Source: Clostridium sp. AM33-3 (lineage in GTDB: Bacteria > Bacillota > Clostridia > Lachnospirales > Lachnospiraceae). Taken from it: DNA of 64,000 bases. Position 1 is the stretch's first letter; each line of letters begins with the position of its first letter. The position numbers and the translations under genes were made by a program. The notes beneath the pieces were generated by a model. It saw only the letters and a program-made list of their open reading frames with translations. It had not been told where the DNA came from and did no database searches. Positions 36,813 to 46,167 of the stretch are shown piece after piece. The stretch covers positions 31,881 through 95,880 of the forward strand of contig NZ_QUIV01000011.1 in assembly GCF_003480315.1 (NCBI RefSeq), read 5' to 3'.

Positions 36813-38477
36813 ATGAAGAGAAACATGTTAAAAGTGGTTGCTGCATCTCTGGCCGGAGCAATGCTCCTTACCGCATGCGGCGGTGGATCCAGCAGCTCAA
36901 CCCAGACAACCGCGGCTGCAGGTAATTCTGCGGAAACCAGCGCGGCAGCAGAGGCAGGAAGCACAGGCGGCGAGAAGGTCATTACCATGGCACAGACCGG
37001 TGACTGGGATACGTTCATGCCGATGAACACCACCAATTCAGGCGCGGATAACGTAATCGAGCTGATGTTTGACCGTCTGATGGTCATCAACACCGATGGT
37101 ACCTTTGAGCCGCGTCTTGCAGACAGCTGGGAGACCAACGAGGCTCAGGATAAGATCACGTACCATCTGAATGAGAATGCAAAATGGCAGGATGGAGAAC
37201 CGGTAACCGCAGAGGATGTTGTTTACTCCGCACAGGTTGCATCTTCTTCCGAGTTCAACTATCTGCGCAGAATCCGTATGCAGTACTTTGCAGGAACCGA
37301 TGAGACCGGCTGTGAGACCAGCACCGACAGCATCGAGGTAGCAGCACTGGATGATCATACCGTAGAGTTTACCTTAAAGGCCCCGATGGATCCAGCTATC
37401 ATTTACGCACTGGTTAACCGTGACTTCTTTATTATGCCGAAGCATCTGCTGGATAGCATTTCTGACGCAGATCTGGTAAACGATGCATTCTGGCAGAAAC
37501 CGATTGGCTCCGGCCCATGTATCTTCGACAGCATGGAGTCTGGCGTATCCATTGAGTTCAAGGCAAACAAAGACTACTATCTTGGCGCTCCGGATTTTGA
37601 CCGTCTGGTATTCAAGAAGGTACAGTCCTCTAACCTGTTATCCGGCTTAATGAGCGGCGACATCGACGTTCTGTCCGGCAACAGCCAGATCCCGTTAGCA
37701 GACTGGGAAGCAGCTAAGAATACACAGGGTATCGTTACGAAATCTGTACCGACCTTTGCATATCAGTACATGGCAATGAACACCGCCAGAGATTATCTGA
37801 CCGAGGATGTCCGTCACGCAATCAGCCTTGCAATCAACCGTCAGGTTATCGTTGACCAGCTGCTGCAGGGTGAGGCACGTATCGCAATCGGACCTCTGGC
37901 TGAGGATCATCCGTACTTTGATGAGAAGCTGCTGCCGATCGAGTATGATCCGGAGAAAGCAAAATCCATGCTGGAGGCTGCTGGCTGGGACAGCAACCGT
38001 GAGCTGCAGGTACTGGTATCTACCGGTAACGAAGTTCGTGAGAAATCTGCGATCCTGATTCAGCAGGATTTACAGAAGATCGGCATCAAGACCAAGATCC
38101 AGACCTTAGACTTCCCGACCCTGCTTACCAACGCAAGAAACGGTGACTACGATCTGTGCTTCATCGGTTCCGCAGGTTCCGTTGATCCGTCTGAGTCTGT
38201 ACCGAACGTAACTGCTGGTTACATGAACAACTTTGCACAGTTATCTGATCCGACCCTGGGCCAGATCGGTGAGTCCGGTGCAAAGGAAATCACGTTTGAG
38301 GCACGTAAGAAGATCTACGATCAGTATCAGGAAGAGTTATTCAAACAGATGCCGATGGCATTCCTGTATCACACCAACGATCTGTTTGCATATAACGAGA
38401 AGCTTGAGAATGTACGCGAAGGTGCAATCGATTACAACATTAACAAGAATGTATGGGAATGGAAAGTAAATAAATAA
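36813..38477 (+). CDS. Oligopeptide ABC transporter substrate-binding lipoprotein
   Basis: A 554-residue SBP family 5 protein that captures peptides outside the membrane. Lipoprotein signal peptide with lipobox LTAC (Cys at residue 22), followed by a Ser/Thr/Ala linker. The family-5 signature is in YHLNENAKWQDGEPVTAEDV, and further FTLKAPMDP and LAINRQVIVDQLL are typical. AAAGGAGG precedes the ATG. Peptides are the likely cargo given pepT and the M20 peptidase around; nickel or other ligands cannot be excluded. Confidence 0.92.
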   Translation: MKRNMLKVVAASLAGAMLLTACGGGSSSSTQTTAAAGNSAETSAAAEAGSTGGEKVITMAQTGDWDTFMPMNTTNSGADNVIELMFDRLMVINTDGTFEPRLADSWETNEAQDKITYHLNENAKWQDGEPVTAEDVVYSAQVASSSEFNYLRRIRMQYFAGTDETGCETSTDSIEVAALDDHTVEFTLKAPMDPAIIYALVNRDFFIMPKHLLDSISDADLVNDAFWQKPIGSGPCIFDSMESGVSIEFKANKDYYLGAPDFDRLVFKKVQSSNLLSGLMSGDIDVLSGNSQIPLADWEAAKNTQGIVTKSVPTFAYQYMAMNTARDYLTEDVRHAISLAINRQVIVDQLLQGEARIAIGPLAEDHPYFDEKLLPIEYDPEKAKSMLEAAGWDSNRELQVLVSTGNEVREKSAILIQQDLQKIGIKTKIQTLDFPTLLTNARNGDYDLCFIGSAGSVDPSESVPNVTAGYMNNFAQLSDPTLGQIGESGAKEITFEARKKIYDQYQEELFKQMPMAFLYHTNDLFAYNEKLENVREGAIDYNINKNVWEWKVNK

Positions 38478-38515
38478 GCATCTGTTAAATACCATACGAA
38501 AAGCGAGGTATTGGA

Positions 38516-39514
38516 ATGTCAGAGAATTTAATTGAAGTAAAAAAACTCGTTACTCAGTTTTCAGGTAAGAATGGAACCGTGACAGCGGTAGACGGAGTAT
38601 CCTTTCATGTAAAGAGAGGAGAAACACTTGGAATCGTGGGTGAATCCGGGTGTGGAAAATCCGTTACAAGTATGTCGATCCTGCGGCTGATTCCCAAGCA
38701 GACAGGAAAAATCGCATCTGGAGAGATTCTGTTCGAAGGCCGCGATCTGGCAAAGCTGTCAGAAAAGGAGATGCGTCAGATCCGTGGAAATGAGATAGCG
38801 ATGATCTTCCAGGATTCCATGACAGGCTTAAACCCGGTTATGACGATCGGTAAGCAGCTGGTAGAAACCATTACCGCGCACAGTAAGATGGATAAAAAAG
38901 AGGCTTGGGCGAGAGCTGAGGAGATGCTGACGAAAGTCGGCATCCCTTCTCCGGCTCAGCGCCTGAAAGAGTTTCCGCACCAGTTATCCGGCGGTATGCG
39001 TCAGCGTGTCATGATTGCCATGGCACTGTCCTGCAATGCATCACTGTTCATTGCAGATGAGCCGACGACAGCCCTTGACGTGACGATCCAGGCCCAGATC
39101 CTTGAATTGATGAGGGAGCTGAAGGAAAAGGAGAATAAGTCCCTGATGCTGATCACCCATGATATGGGAGTTGTGGCAGAGATGGCAGATGACGTCATGG
39201 TCATGTATGCAGGAAAAGAGATGGAATACGGAGACGTAAGAAGTATTTTCAAAGATCCGCTCCATCCGTATACCCGCGGTCTGTTAAAGTCCATTCCACG
39301 TCTGGACCAGAGTTCCGATGATCCGCTGTTCAACATTCCGGGATCAGTTCCGGATTTGTCCGAGATGCCGAAGGGATGCCGTTTCTGCACCAGATGTCCG
39401 GAAGCAGACAAACGATGCAGGGAGCAGGAGCCGGGGCTTTACAATGTAAATGGAAGACAGGTACGCTGCTGGAAGTACGCACCGGAAGGAGGTCAGGATG
39501 ATGTCAGAGGATAA
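38516..39514 (+). CDS. Oligopeptide ABC transporter ATP-binding protein (DppD/OppD type)
   Basis: A 332-residue ATPase. Walker A GESGCGKS, signature LSGGMRQRV, Walker B LFIADEPTTALD, and the Cys-rich oligopeptide C-terminal domain (CRFCTRCPEADKRC) that often binds an Fe-S cluster. Its end overlaps the start of the second ATPase. Confidence 0.93.
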   Translation: MSENLIEVKKLVTQFSGKNGTVTAVDGVSFHVKRGETLGIVGESGCGKSVTSMSILRLIPKQTGKIASGEILFEGRDLAKLSEKEMRQIRGNEIAMIFQDSMTGLNPVMTIGKQLVETITAHSKMDKKEAWARAEEMLTKVGIPSPAQRLKEFPHQLSGGMRQRVMIAMALSCNASLFIADEPTTALDVTIQAQILELMRELKEKENKSLMLITHDMGVVAEMADDVMVMYAGKEMEYGDVRSIFKDPLHPYTRGLLKSIPRLDQSSDDPLFNIPGSVPDLSEMPKGCRFCTRCPEADKRCREQEPGLYNVNGRQVRCWKYAPEGGQDDVRG

Positions 39515-40475
39515 GAAGGTATTACTGGAAGTTCAAAAAGTAAAAAAAGAATTCGTAACATCAAAGAGCCTGACTGGAAAGCCGTTAAAGATTGTCCATG
39601 CAGTGGATTCTGTAGATCTGACCATCTATGAAGGCGAGACCATCGGCGTTGTAGGTGAGTCCGGGTGCGGCAAGTCCACACTGGGCCGCTGTATCCTCCA
39701 GCTGATCAGACCGACGGCTGGAAATGTGTTGTACCGTGGTGAGGATATCACCAAACTGAACAAGGAGCAGATGCGCCAGATGCGGCGCAAGATGCAGCTG
39801 ATCTTCCAGGATCCGTACGCATCCCTGAATCCGCGTATGACCGTTCTCGAGCTGATCATGGCCCCGCTTGAGGCCTTCGGGATCGGAACCATGGAAGAGA
39901 GAGTTCAGAGAGTCAAAGAGATCATGGAACTGGTGGGCATGCCGGAAAATATGATGAACCGCTACCCGCACGAGTTCTCCGGCGGACAGAGACAGAGAAT
40001 CGTCATCGCGCGTGCTCTGGTCTTAAATCCGGAATTTGTTGTCTGTGATGAGCCGGTATCTGCACTGGATGTATCAGTCCGTGCGCAGGTACTGAATCTG
40101 ATTCAGGAATTAAAGAAGAAAAAGCATTTAACCTATATGTTTATTTCCCACGATCTGAGCGTTGTAAAGTACATTTCCGACCGCATTGCCGTGATGTACC
40201 TGGGCCGGATCGTAGAGATCGCAGAGAAAAATGAGCTTTATAACAATCCACAGCATCCGTACACGAAAGCACTGCTTTCCGCAATCCCGATTCCGGATGT
40301 GGATAATAAAATGAAACGGGAAATTCTGACAGGGGATGTTCCGAGTCCTCTGAATCCGCCGTCTGGCTGCTATTTCCACACCAGATGCAAGTACGCTACA
40401 GAACGATGCAAGACCGAGTGTCCCGCATTACATGATGTAGGTAACGGACATATGGTAGCATGTCATCTAACTTAA
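39498..40475 (+). CDS. Oligopeptide ABC transporter ATP-binding protein (DppF/OppF type)
   Basis: A 325-residue ATPase. Walker A GESGCGKST, signature FSGGQRQRI, Walker B FVVCDEPVSALD and the same C-terminal Cys motif (CYFHTRCKYATERC). AAGGAGG precedes two adjacent ATG codons at 39498 and 39501; either may be used. The gene overlaps the preceding one by 17 bases. Confidence 0.93.
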   Translation: MMSEDKKVLLEVQKVKKEFVTSKSLTGKPLKIVHAVDSVDLTIYEGETIGVVGESGCGKSTLGRCILQLIRPTAGNVLYRGEDITKLNKEQMRQMRRKMQLIFQDPYASLNPRMTVLELIMAPLEAFGIGTMEERVQRVKEIMELVGMPENMMNRYPHEFSGGQRQRIVIARALVLNPEFVVCDEPVSALDVSVRAQVLNLIQELKKKKHLTYMFISHDLSVVKYISDRIAVMYLGRIVEIAEKNELYNNPQHPYTKALLSAIPIPDVDNKMKREILTGDVPSPLNPPSGCYFHTRCKYATERCKTECPALHDVGNGHMVACHLT

Positions 40476-40489
40476 AGGAGGCGCGCAGA

Positions 40490-41908
40490 ATGTACAAACC
40501 AGACGAAGCTTTAAAGCAGAGCATCGATCAGTGGATCGAGGCGAATCAGAATGATTTTGTAAGGGACCTGGCGAAACTGGTTGCGATACCGAGTATATCG
40601 GTAGAGAACGATGGGCCATGGCCATTTGGAGAAGAATGTAAGAACGTACTGGATAAAGCAGCAGAGATTGCCGGAGAATATGGATTTACGGTAGTAAATC
40701 ATGAATATCACTGCGGCAGCTGTGTGGTACCGGGTACCGGCGAGCATCCGAAGCGAATCGGAATGTTTGCTCACCTGGATGTTGTTCCGCTTGGAGACGG
40801 ATGGCAGTATCCGCCGCTGGGCTGCACCTTAAAGGACGGTTTTCTGATCGGACGCGGTGTAGGGGATAACAAGGGTCCGGCCATCTGTGCGCTTTATGCA
40901 CTACGCTTTTTAAAAGAACATAAAATAGAATTAAAAAATGATGTCATGATTTATTTTGGATTGTCGGAAGAAACAGGTATGAAGGATATCGAGTATTTCT
41001 GCAAGACGCAGCAGATTCCGGATCTGTGCCTGGTCACCGATACCAATTTCCCGATCTGCTATGGAGAAAAAGGTCTGCTGCGCGCAGAACTGAACCTCCG
41101 GACAGACGGAAATCTGATCGATTTTCATGCCGGAAGCGTTGTGAACGTAATCCCATCCAGGGCAGAAGCGCTGCTTTCCGGTGTATCCCTGGAAGAGGTA
41201 AAACGTCAGCTTGGAGATCAGGAAGCACTTACGGCAGAGGCAGATGGTCCGCATGTGCGGATCACGGCAACCGGAATTTCCAGACATGCAGCATTCCCGG
41301 AGGGAGCTGTGAACGCGGTTCAGGTTCTGGCAGCAGCATTATCCGCCACCACCCTGCTTCAGGGAAACTGCGCCGATGCAGTGAAAGGCCTGGCAGAGCT
41401 GACTTCTGACTTTTACGGAGCAGGAGCAGATATCTCCTTTGAGGACGAAGCGTCCGGAAAGCTTACCGCTGTCGGAAGCGTAGTACGCATGGAAGCCGGA
41501 AATATGAAGATTCTTTTTGATGTCCGCTACCCGGTTACGACAGATGGCGAGGAGGTCAGCCGCCGCTTTGAGGCATGCAGTGAGAAGAAAGGCTTCTCGT
41601 TCAGGGTGACGGAGCTTTCCAGACCGGCTTACCAGCCGATCGACCGGCCGTACATTCCGCTGTTATGCGATATCTGCGACGATGTCCTTGGAAAGCATTA
41701 CGAGCCTTATACCATGGGAGGAGGAACCTATTCCCGCAAGCTTCCGGTAGCAGTCGGTTTTGGACCGGGCGTACCGGACGCAGTCAATCCGTTTGAGAGC
41801 GGTCATGGACAGGGACACCAGCCGGATGAATGTGTTCCGCTGAAGATGTTGCTAAATGGCCTGAAAACATATATAATTGCGTTGTTGGAGCTTGATAAAA
41901 TGATGTAG
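40490..41908 (+). CDS. M20 family metallopeptidase (dipeptidase-like)
   Basis: A 472-residue zinc peptidase of the Sapep/PepV group. Metal ligands in IGMFAHLDVVPLGDGW (His, Asp), GRGVGDNKGP (bridging Asp) and GLSEETGMKDI (Glu pair), and the late histidine in HGQGHQPDE. ATG at 40490 follows AAAGGAGG. It ends the transporter operon, so imported peptides are probably its substrate. Confidence 0.88.
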   Translation: MYKPDEALKQSIDQWIEANQNDFVRDLAKLVAIPSISVENDGPWPFGEECKNVLDKAAEIAGEYGFTVVNHEYHCGSCVVPGTGEHPKRIGMFAHLDVVPLGDGWQYPPLGCTLKDGFLIGRGVGDNKGPAICALYALRFLKEHKIELKNDVMIYFGLSEETGMKDIEYFCKTQQIPDLCLVTDTNFPICYGEKGLLRAELNLRTDGNLIDFHAGSVVNVIPSRAEALLSGVSLEEVKRQLGDQEALTAEADGPHVRITATGISRHAAFPEGAVNAVQVLAAALSATTLLQGNCADAVKGLAELTSDFYGAGADISFEDEASGKLTAVGSVVRMEAGNMKILFDVRYPVTTDGEEVSRRFEACSEKKGFSFRVTELSRPAYQPIDRPYIPLLCDICDDVLGKHYEPYTMGGGTYSRKLPVAVGFGPGVPDAVNPFESGHGQGHQPDECVPLKMLLNGLKTYIIALLELDKMM

Positions 41909-41927
41909 GGAAGGGCAAAAAAACGGT

Positions 41928-42599
41928 ATGAGTGGAAAGCCATCTTTGAAGGCCGAGATTTATGAAGCTGTTTTGAGTGATATTATCCAGGGAATTTACA
42001 AACAGAACGAAATTATTACGGAGAAACAGCTGATTGCCAAGTACGGAGTGAGCAAATCTCCGATTCGGGATGCCCTGATCGAACTTTGTAAAGAGGGAGT
42101 TCTGATCAGCCATCCGCGCTACGGCTACGAGGTGGTACGGATCAATGAGAAGGAGATCCTCGATGTCGTGGATTTCCGAATTCTGATCGAAACCGGTTGC
42201 TTCCGGGTTTATGCTCCGACGTTTACCCCGGAAGATATTACGGAACTGAAGGAGTTCACCATGAAGGAATGCTGCTGGAATGGGACAGATGAGCTTCCGG
42301 CATTGAAACACTGGGAAAACAACATGAAGTTCCATCTGAAGCTCATTTCCTACAGCGGCAACGATTACTGTTACCATATGTTGGAGAGCAGTACCGGAGT
42401 TCTGACCCGTGCCTATGCACAGCGCTTCTGGGATCAGCGGGATAACCGGTCCTGGAATGTGGATGTCGAAGGCCATCTTTGCATTATCCGGTGCATGGAG
42501 GAAGGCAGATTTGACCAGGCAGAGCAGGCATTAAAAAAGGATATTGCGTCCTTTCTGGATATCATGTGTCCGAATTACGCGAGGACTTTTAATCTGTAG
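41928..42599 (+). CDS. GntR family regulator, FadR/FCD subfamily
   Basis: A 223-residue regulator. The winged helix (residues 5-72) contains ITEKQLIAKYGVSKSPIRDALIEL; the remaining all-helical FCD domain binds an effector, with the metal-type His residues (EGHLCIIRC and others) less regular than usual. It lies 19 bases after the peptidase gene, in the same operon, and probably controls the palindromic sites at 34861 and 32355. Confidence 0.9.
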   Translation: MSGKPSLKAEIYEAVLSDIIQGIYKQNEIITEKQLIAKYGVSKSPIRDALIELCKEGVLISHPRYGYEVVRINEKEILDVVDFRILIETGCFRVYAPTFTPEDITELKEFTMKECCWNGTDELPALKHWENNMKFHLKLISYSGNDYCYHMLESSTGVLTRAYAQRFWDQRDNRSWNVDVEGHLCIIRCMEEGRFDQAEQALKKDIASFLDIMCPNYARTFNL

Positions 42600-42614
42600 T
42601 AAATGGAGAAAAGG

Positions 42615-42670
42615 GAGAGGCTGTCATGAAATGGAAACGTACCAGATTCCATTTTGCGGCAGCCTCTTTT
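42615..42670 (+). terminator. Terminator of the oligopeptide operon
   Basis: GAGAGGCTGTC / GGCAGCCTCTT with an inner AATGGAA / TTCCATT helix and a T-run. Confidence 0.82.
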
Positions 42671-42756
42671 GTCAGTCATCTTTTCTCTTTTTCTTTTGGA
42701 AAAGAAGGCGTATAATGAAAGGCAGTATTTGAAAGAAAAAATGGAGGAGACAGAGA

Positions 42757-43347
42757 ATGGGGAACGGATTGTCTGACAGAAAGGCAGATACACAGGAGCT
42801 GATGCAGATTCGGCAGGAGGCTTATGAGGCAGCCTCCCAGCTTCTTGCGGCAGCGCATCCGAAGAAAGGAAGCATTCTGGTGGTGGGATGTTCTACCAGC
42901 GAAGTTGCCGGTGAGCGGATCGGAAGCTTTTCCAGTCCGGAACTGGGACAGGCACTTTTTGACGGCGTATATCAGGCAGCTAAGGAAGCGGAGGTATTTC
43001 TGGCCGCCCAGTGCTGTGAGCATCTGAACCGGGCACTGATCCTGGAAGAGGAAGCGGCAGAACGTTATGGCTATGAGCAGGTCAATGTGGTTCCGCAGCC
43101 GAAGGCCGGCGGTTCCTTTGCGACAGCTGCATATCACAGCTTTGCGCATCCGGCAGCAGTGGAGCATATCCGGGCAGCAGCCGGAATGGATATCGGCGAC
43201 ACCCTGATCGGCATGCATTTAAAAGAAGTGGCGGTTCCGGTACGGATTGAGCGGCGTCAGATCGGAGCAGCCCGGGTGATCTGTGCCAGAACAAGACTGA
43301 AGTTTACCGGCGGAGCAAGAGCCGTATACGACGAGAGTCTGTTATAA
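42757..43347 (+). CDS. UPF0340/TIGR01440 family protein (YwlG-like)
   Basis: A 196-residue protein of the TIGR01440 family, widespread in Firmicutes and of unknown function. The GCSTSEVAGERIGSFSS segment and the Cys pair in FLAAQCCEHLNRAL are the family marks. ATG at 42757 follows GGAGGAGAC. It stands alone between a terminator and the ecf genes. Confidence 0.88.
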   Translation: MGNGLSDRKADTQELMQIRQEAYEAASQLLAAAHPKKGSILVVGCSTSEVAGERIGSFSSPELGQALFDGVYQAAKEAEVFLAAQCCEHLNRALILEEEAAERYGYEQVNVVPQPKAGGSFATAAYHSFAHPAAVEHIRAAAGMDIGDTLIGMHLKEVAVPVRIERRQIGAARVICARTRLKFTGGARAVYDESLL

Positions 43348-43397
43348 AAGGAATTGCATCTATCGCAGATCAATGTGGATAACAGATGGATTTTTTC

Positions 43398-43426
43398 TTG
43401 ACGCTGTGTATAATTTCGCTTAAAAT
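43398..43426 (+). promoter_or_regulatory. Promoter of the ecf genes
   Basis: TTGACG (43398-43403), 17-bp spacer, TAAAAT (43421-43426). Confidence 0.6.
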
Positions 43427-43476
43427 GAAACAACGACAATATATACAGAGATACACAGGAAAGGAAGCATTTGTTT

Positions 43477-44352
43477 ATGGGTATCATAAAAGCTTCAAAA
43501 TTAATATATGATTACATCCGTCGGGATGAAGATGACCATGTGGAAGAAGTAAAACGTGCGATCGATGATCTGACTCTGGACATTAACCAGGGAGATTTTG
43601 TGGCTATTCTGGGGCACAACGGCTCCGGAAAGTCTACCTTTGCCAAACAGGTGAACGGCATTCTGCTTCCGACAGACGGCACTGTCTGGATCTCCGGTAT
43701 GAATACAGCGGACGATGCTCATATCTGGGATATCCGAAAGACTGCAGGCATGGTATTCCAGAACCCGGATAACCAGATCATTGGCAACATTGTGGAAGAG
43801 GATGTGGGATTTGGACCGGAGAATCTGGGAGTGCCGACCGACGAGATCTGGCGCAGGGTAGACCAGAGCCTGGAGGCAGTCGGCATGACTGCGTACCGTT
43901 TAAAATCACCAAACAAACTGTCCGGCGGTCAGAAGCAGCGTGTGGCTATTGCCGGTGTCATGGCTATGCGTCCGCAGTGCATCATCCTGGATGAGCCGAC
44001 TGCCATGCTGGATCCGAATGGTCGCAGGGAAGTCATCGCGACCCTTCATGAGCTGAATCGTCAGGAGAAGATCACGGTTCTTCTGATTACCCATTATATG
44101 GAAGAAGTCATTGATGCGGACCGTGTTATTGTTATGGATGACGGAAAGCTGGTTATGGACGGAACACCGCGGGAAATCTTTTCCAGGGTAAAGGAACTGA
44201 AGGAATATCGTCTGGATGTTCCGCAGGTGACGGAGCTTGCCTATGAGCTGAAGCAGGCAGGCGTAAACCTTCCGGATGGAATCCTGACGATGGATGAGCT
44301 GATGGAGAAGCTTCTTCCCATTCTCCACGAAAAATTTCCAGAGGTAAAATAA
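43477..44352 (+). CDS. ecfA1: ECF transporter energy-coupling ATPase EcfA1
   Basis: A 291-residue ATPase that powers vitamin uptake by group II ECF transporters together with EcfA2 and EcfT. Walker [11 protein letters not shown]-loop [25 protein letters not shown] (typical Ecf), signature LSGGQKQRV, Walker [16 protein letters not shown] at 43477 is preferred to the TTG at 43471. Confidence 0.94.
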   Translation: MGIIKASKLIYDYIRRDEDDHVEEVKRAIDDLTLDINQGDFVAILGHNGSGKSTFAKQVNGILLPTDGTVWISGMNTADDAHIWDIRKTAGMVFQNPDNQIIGNIVEEDVGFGPENLGVPTDEIWRRVDQSLEAVGMTAYRLKSPNKLSGGQKQRVAIAGVMAMRPQCIILDEPTAMLDPNGRREVIATLHELNRQEKITVLLITHYMEEVIDADRVIVMDDGKLVMDGTPREIFSRVKELKEYRLDVPQVTELAYELKQAGVNLPDGILTMDELMEKLLPILHEKFPEVK

Positions 44353-44364
44353 AAGGAGGCATAT

Positions 44365-45225
44365 ATGTCGATCAGGGCAGAACATTTGAATCATATATAT
44401 GGTGAAGGAACAGCCTTTGAGCAGTATGCCTTAAAGGATGTTAGCTTTGAGATCGAAGATGGACAGTTTATCGGGCTGATCGGTCATACCGGTTCCGGAA
44501 AATCCACGCTGATCCAGCATCTGAACGGACTTTTGCGCGCCAGCAGCGGCGCAATCTATTATAATGGAGAAAATATCTACCAGGATGGCTATGACATGAA
44601 GGCCCTGCGCAGTAAGGTAGGGCTGGTATTCCAGTATCCGGAGCATCAGCTTTTTGAGGTGGATGTCTTTTCGGACGTATGCTTTGGTCCGAAGAATCAG
44701 GGCCTCTCAAAAGAAGAGGTAGAGGCCCGGGCCAGGGAAGCACTGATCCAGGTTGGACTTGATGAAAAACTCTGGCAGCAGTCACCGTTTGAATTATCCG
44801 GCGGTCAGAAGCGTAGAGTTGCCATTGCCGGGGTGCTGGCCATGCATCCGGAGGTACTGATCCTGGATGAGCCGACTGCAGGTCTGGATCCGAAGGGCCG
44901 TGATGAGATCCTGGATGAAATCTCCGCATTGCACCGGGAACATCATATGACCATTGTGCTGGTATCTCACAGCATGGAGGATATTGCCCGCTATGCGGAC
45001 CGGATCATGGTGATGAACCATGGTGAAAAGATATTTGACGCGCCGCCGAAGGAAGTGTTCCGCCATTACAAAGAGCTGGAGGCCATGGGACTGGCTGCCC
45101 CTCAGATCACCTACATTGTACATGGCTTAAAGGAGCATGGCGTGCCGATCGCAGACGATATTACCACAGTGACAGAGGCAAGGGATGCGATCCTGCATCT
45201 GCTCGGGAAGGATGAAAGACCATGA
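44365..45225 (+). CDS. ecfA2: ECF transporter energy-coupling ATPase EcfA2
   Basis: A 286-residue partner ATPase. Walker A GHTGSGKST, Q-loop FQYPEHQLFEVDVFSDVCFG, signature LSGGQKRRV, Walker B LILDEPTAGLD. AAAGGAGG precedes the ATG; the stop overlaps ecfT by four bases (ATGA). Confidence 0.94.
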   Translation: MSIRAEHLNHIYGEGTAFEQYALKDVSFEIEDGQFIGLIGHTGSGKSTLIQHLNGLLRASSGAIYYNGENIYQDGYDMKALRSKVGLVFQYPEHQLFEVDVFSDVCFGPKNQGLSKEEVEARAREALIQVGLDEKLWQQSPFELSGGQKRRVAIAGVLAMHPEVLILDEPTAGLDPKGRDEILDEISALHREHHMTIVLVSHSMEDIARYADRIMVMNHGEKIFDAPPKEVFRHYKELEAMGLAAPQITYIVHGLKEHGVPIADDITTVTEARDAILHLLGKDERP

Positions 45226-46016
45226 TTCGCGATATTACATTAGGACAATATTATCCGGTGGATTCTGTGCTGCATCGCATGGATCCGAGGACGAAGCTGT
45301 TTGGAACGCTGGTGTTCATTGTTTCTCTGTTTTTTGCAAACAGCATTGCCTGCTATGTGGCGGCCACCCTGTTTCTGGTCACAGCCATCCGCATGTCAAA
45401 GGTACCGTTTTCTTTCATGGTGCGAGGCTTAAAGGCAATTTTATTTTTACTTTTGATCAGTGTGAGCTTTAACCTGTTTCTGACGCCGGGAACACCGGTC
45501 GTTCAGTTTGGTATCTTTAAGATTACCCAGGAGGGCATCCGAACCGCAGGCTTTATGGCCCTGCGACTGATCTATCTGGTGATCGGTTCCTCAGTCATGA
45601 CGCTGACGACTACGCCGAATGAACTGACAGATGGCCTGGAAAAGAGCCTGGGTTTCTTAAATAAGGTTGGAGTACCGGTGCATGAGGTATCCATGATGAT
45701 GTCCATCGCACTGCGGTTCATCCCGATTCTGGTAGAAGAGACCGACAAGATCATGAAGGCACAGATGGCGAGAGGCGCTGATTTTGAGAGCGGCAACCTG
45801 ATCCAGAAGGCAAAGAGCATGGTGCCGCTTCTGGTGCCGCTGTTTATCTCTGCGTTCCGCCGCGCAACGGACCTTGCCATGGCTATGGAGGCACGCTGCT
45901 ACCATGGCGGCGAGGGCCGTACCAAGATGAAACCGCTCAAATATGCCAAGCGTGATCAGGTGGGATATCTGGTGTATGTGATCTACCTGATGATCGTGAT
46001 CCTGCTTCGTGCGTAG
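45222..46016 (+). CDS. ecfT: ECF transporter transmembrane protein EcfT
   Basis: A 264-residue membrane scaffold with about five segments. The N-terminal YYPVDSVLHRMDPRTKL is typical, and the cytoplasmic coupling motif is seen in QMARGADF and the later MEARCYHGG (A-R-G / A-R-C pair). Overlaps ecfA2 by four bases. Confidence 0.94.
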   Translation: MIRDITLGQYYPVDSVLHRMDPRTKLFGTLVFIVSLFFANSIACYVAATLFLVTAIRMSKVPFSFMVRGLKAILFLLLISVSFNLFLTPGTPVVQFGIFKITQEGIRTAGFMALRLIYLVIGSSVMTLTTTPNELTDGLEKSLGFLNKVGVPVHEVSMMMSIALRFIPILVEETDKIMKAQMARGADFESGNLIQKAKSMVPLLVPLFISAFRRATDLAMAMEARCYHGGEGRTKMKPLKYAKRDQVGYLVYVIYLMIVILLRA

Positions 46017-46040
46017 GATGATAAAATAAAATGTAACTGT

Positions 46041-46078
46041 AAATTGCTTCCTGTCATGATGGCCGGGAAGCAATTTTT
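46041..46078 (+). terminator. Terminator after ecfT
   Basis: Eleven-bp perfect stem AAATTGCTTCC / GGAAGCAATTT with a T-run. The left arm and loop start (AAATTGCTTCCTGTCAT) resemble the AATTGCG hairpin before adk. Confidence 0.82.
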
Positions 46079-46167
46079 GACTTGCGCATCCGGCAGGAAA
46101 ATCTGCCAGGGCAGATTCTCGCATATCATGAAAGCTCAGGCCGGGATGCTTTGGGAGGATAACATTG

